Positions 12,645 to 13,771 of a stretch of 13,771 nt of DNA are shown in pieces. The notes beneath the pieces are model-generated. The model worked only from the letters and a program-made list of their open reading frames with translations. It ran no database searches and was not told where the DNA came from. Origin of the DNA: Lentisphaeria bacterium (lineage in GTDB: Bacteria; Verrucomicrobiota; Lentisphaeria; Victivallales; UBA1829); NCBI GenBank assembly GCA_019408975.1, contig DXVA01000090.1, forward strand, positions 1 to 13,771. Direction: 5' to 3'. Position numbers and translations under genes: made by a program. Within the stretch, counting starts at the first letter, position 1; every line of letters begins with the position of its first letter.

Positions 12645-13771
12645 TTATCCCTTATGCGCCTTGATGTGTTCCAGCGCAACTTTCTTGCCCTCATAGAAGG
12701 CATAAAGATTCTGCTTGATCACTTCGGGCTTGCTGCTGAAACCGTCGATAATCGCCTCCTCGAATGCGCGGTCGAAATCCATCTTGTCCTCGCCTTCGAG
12801 ATAGTGGTCGATCAGGATCACCGAAAGAGCCCCCAGGATCACCGAGTTCGCGCATTTGTGATTGCCGACACGGTTCGTGGCAATGTCGAGAGCATCAATG
12901 CCGAGCACTTTTTTATCCTCGCTGACATCAGGGCGCTTCATCGTCGAACTGTCATACAGCAGAACGCCGTTCGGCTTGAGCTCATGGATGAACTTTTCCA
13001 GAGCGGTCTGCGTCATGGCGATCAGCAGATTGCAGTCACGGTCGATCAGCGGCGAAGGTATCTTGTTGTGGCTCAGGATAATGGAGCAGCTTGCGGAGCC
13101 TCCGCGCTGTTCGGGGCCGTAGGAAGGCATCCACGTGACATTGAAATTACGCAGTTTCGCCATGTTCGCAAGCATGATTCCGAGACTCAGAATCCCCTGT
13201 CCGCCGAAGCCGCCGATCTTGATCCGGCGCTCGTAATTGAAAATCTTCGACTCGTTGCGGAAGGTCTTCGGCACCCCGATATTGAGTTTGCGCGGAAACA
13301 GAAGCTCCCGGACCTTTTCCGGGTCATGAACAGGCGGAGGAGGCATCGGGGAGAACGCCGTCGCGGACTTGTCGCGGAAACATCCCAGCGGGAAATACTT
13401 CGTCATGCGTTCTTCGATGAACGCATTGATTTCCTGTGCGGTCATTTTGAAGTTCACGGGACACGGCGAAAGCACCTCGACAAGAGAGAAGCCCCGACGT
13501 TCCCGGAGGTTCTCAACCGCCTTGAAAACGGCTTTTCTCGCGTCGCGGATATGCGCTGTCGTCGTCAGCGCGACACGCTCGATGTAGACGGGAGACTCCA
13601 ATGCGTTCGCGAGCTCGCACACTTTCAACGGAAAACCGTCCGTCGCCGTATTACGCCCATAAGGAGAGGTCACGGTCTTCTGCCCCGGCAGAGTCGTGGG
13701 CGCCATCTGCCCGCCGGTCATGCCGTAATTCGCATTGTTGACAAAAAACACGGTCATTTTTTCTCCGCGGT
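12645..13771 (-). CDS. 2-oxoacid:ferredoxin oxidoreductase, fused beta (TPP) and gamma parts, 5' end outside window
   Basis: The frame is open to the right edge, and family comparison shows that the first ATG in view (13757) is internal: the motif NNANYGMTGGQ just after it lies in the middle of the thiamine-diphosphate domain of KorB-like beta subunits. Counting from that Met, residues 1-135 are the rest of the beta subunit (APTTLPGQKT, then LVEVLSPCPVNFK). A proline-rich linker (138-143) follows. From about residue 172 the gamma domain begins with IKIGGFGGQGILS and continues with SYGPEQRGGSASCSIILS (about 212-229), both hallmarks of KorC/VorC-type gamma subunits. The enzyme oxidatively decarboxylates a 2-oxoacid (2-oxoglutarate or branched-chain types are most likely) to the acyl-CoA while reducing ferredoxin, in the cytoplasm. 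The alpha subunit and ferredoxin-like subunit are presumably just upstream, beyond the window. Beta and gamma are separate genes in many bacteria. Which 2-oxoacid is used cannot be told from this fragment. Confidence 0.85.
   Translation of the reverse strand, partial: RGEKMTVFFVNNANYGMTGGQMAPTTLPGQKTVTSPYGRNTATDGFPLKVCELANALESPVYIERVALTTTAHIRDARKAVFKAVENLRERRGFSLVEVLSPCPVNFKMTAQEINAFIEERMTKYFPLGCFRDKSATAFSPMPPPPVHDPEKVRELLFPRKLNIGVPKTFRNESKIFNYERRIKIGGFGGQGILSLGIMLANMAKLRNFNVTWMPSYGPEQRGGSASCSIILSHNKIPSPLIDRDCNLLIAMTQTALEKFIHELKPNGVLLYDSSTMKRPDVSEDKKVLGIDALDIATNRVGNHKCANSVILGALSVILIDHYLEGEDKMDFDRAFEEAIIDGFSSKPEVIKQNLYAFYEGKKVALEHIKAHKG

Overview
The window looks like chromosomal DNA from an anaerobic, carbohydrate-degrading bacterium of the Lentisphaerota type (Victivallis-like). 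This is inferred from three things seen together: a pseudopilin with an 'H-X9-DG' C-terminal motif, sugar-type GntR/LacI hybrid regulators sitting beside glycoside hydrolases, and a biotin-dependent Na+-pump decarboxylase. No rRNA or other taxonomic marker is present, so the assignment rests on gene style only. I saw no tRNA, rRNA, CRISPR array, insertion sequence or phage gene.

Layout. (1) Positions 1-3435, minus strand: a regulator gene (start 3435) is followed, with a 4-base ATGA overlap, by an intracellular alpha-L-rhamnosidase-like GH78 enzyme that runs off the left edge. (2) Positions 3541-4031, plus strand: an orphan small secreted protein with its own promoter. (3) Positions 4161-7614, plus strand: a tight three-gene operon for an oxaloacetate-decarboxylase-type sodium pump, in the order alpha, beta, gamma, closed by a strong intrinsic terminator. 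(4) Positions 7634-8753, minus strand: a second GntR/LacI-type regulator. (5) Positions 8841-12384, plus strand, divergent from that regulator: a sigma70-like promoter, an unusual structured leader, a pseudopilin and a large exported GH123/DUF4091-like glycoside hydrolase. (6) Positions 12441-12572, minus strand: the 5' remnant of a GNAT acetyltransferase gene. (7) Positions 12645-13771, minus strand: a 2-oxoacid:ferredoxin oxidoreductase polypeptide with beta (TPP) and gamma parts in one chain, running off the right edge.

How the genes may work together. Each regulator has a sugar-binding-protein-like effector domain and sits next to a hydrolase, so each probably responds to a saccharide released by its neighbour. 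The rhamnosidase has no signal peptide and would act on imported oligosaccharides, while the DUF4091 enzyme is exported. Breakdown products would feed fermentation, in which the oxidoreductase handles 2-oxoacids with ferredoxin and the decarboxylase pump turns decarboxylation free energy into a sodium gradient.

The least ordinary part is 8779-9156, ahead of the pseudopilin. It holds two dyads around a promoter, a perfect 12-bp palindrome, a terminator-like hairpin with a U-rich tract, four tandem 8-bp repeats and a pair of 11-bp direct repeats, all inside an open 77-codon extension in frame with the pseudopilin. It could be a transcription attenuator or a repeated leader cassette. Both regulator genes also share a promoter layout (TTGCAT, 17 bp, TAYAWT) that has a palindrome in the spacer and the start codon only 8-10 nt past the -10, which implies nearly leaderless, self-regulated transcripts.
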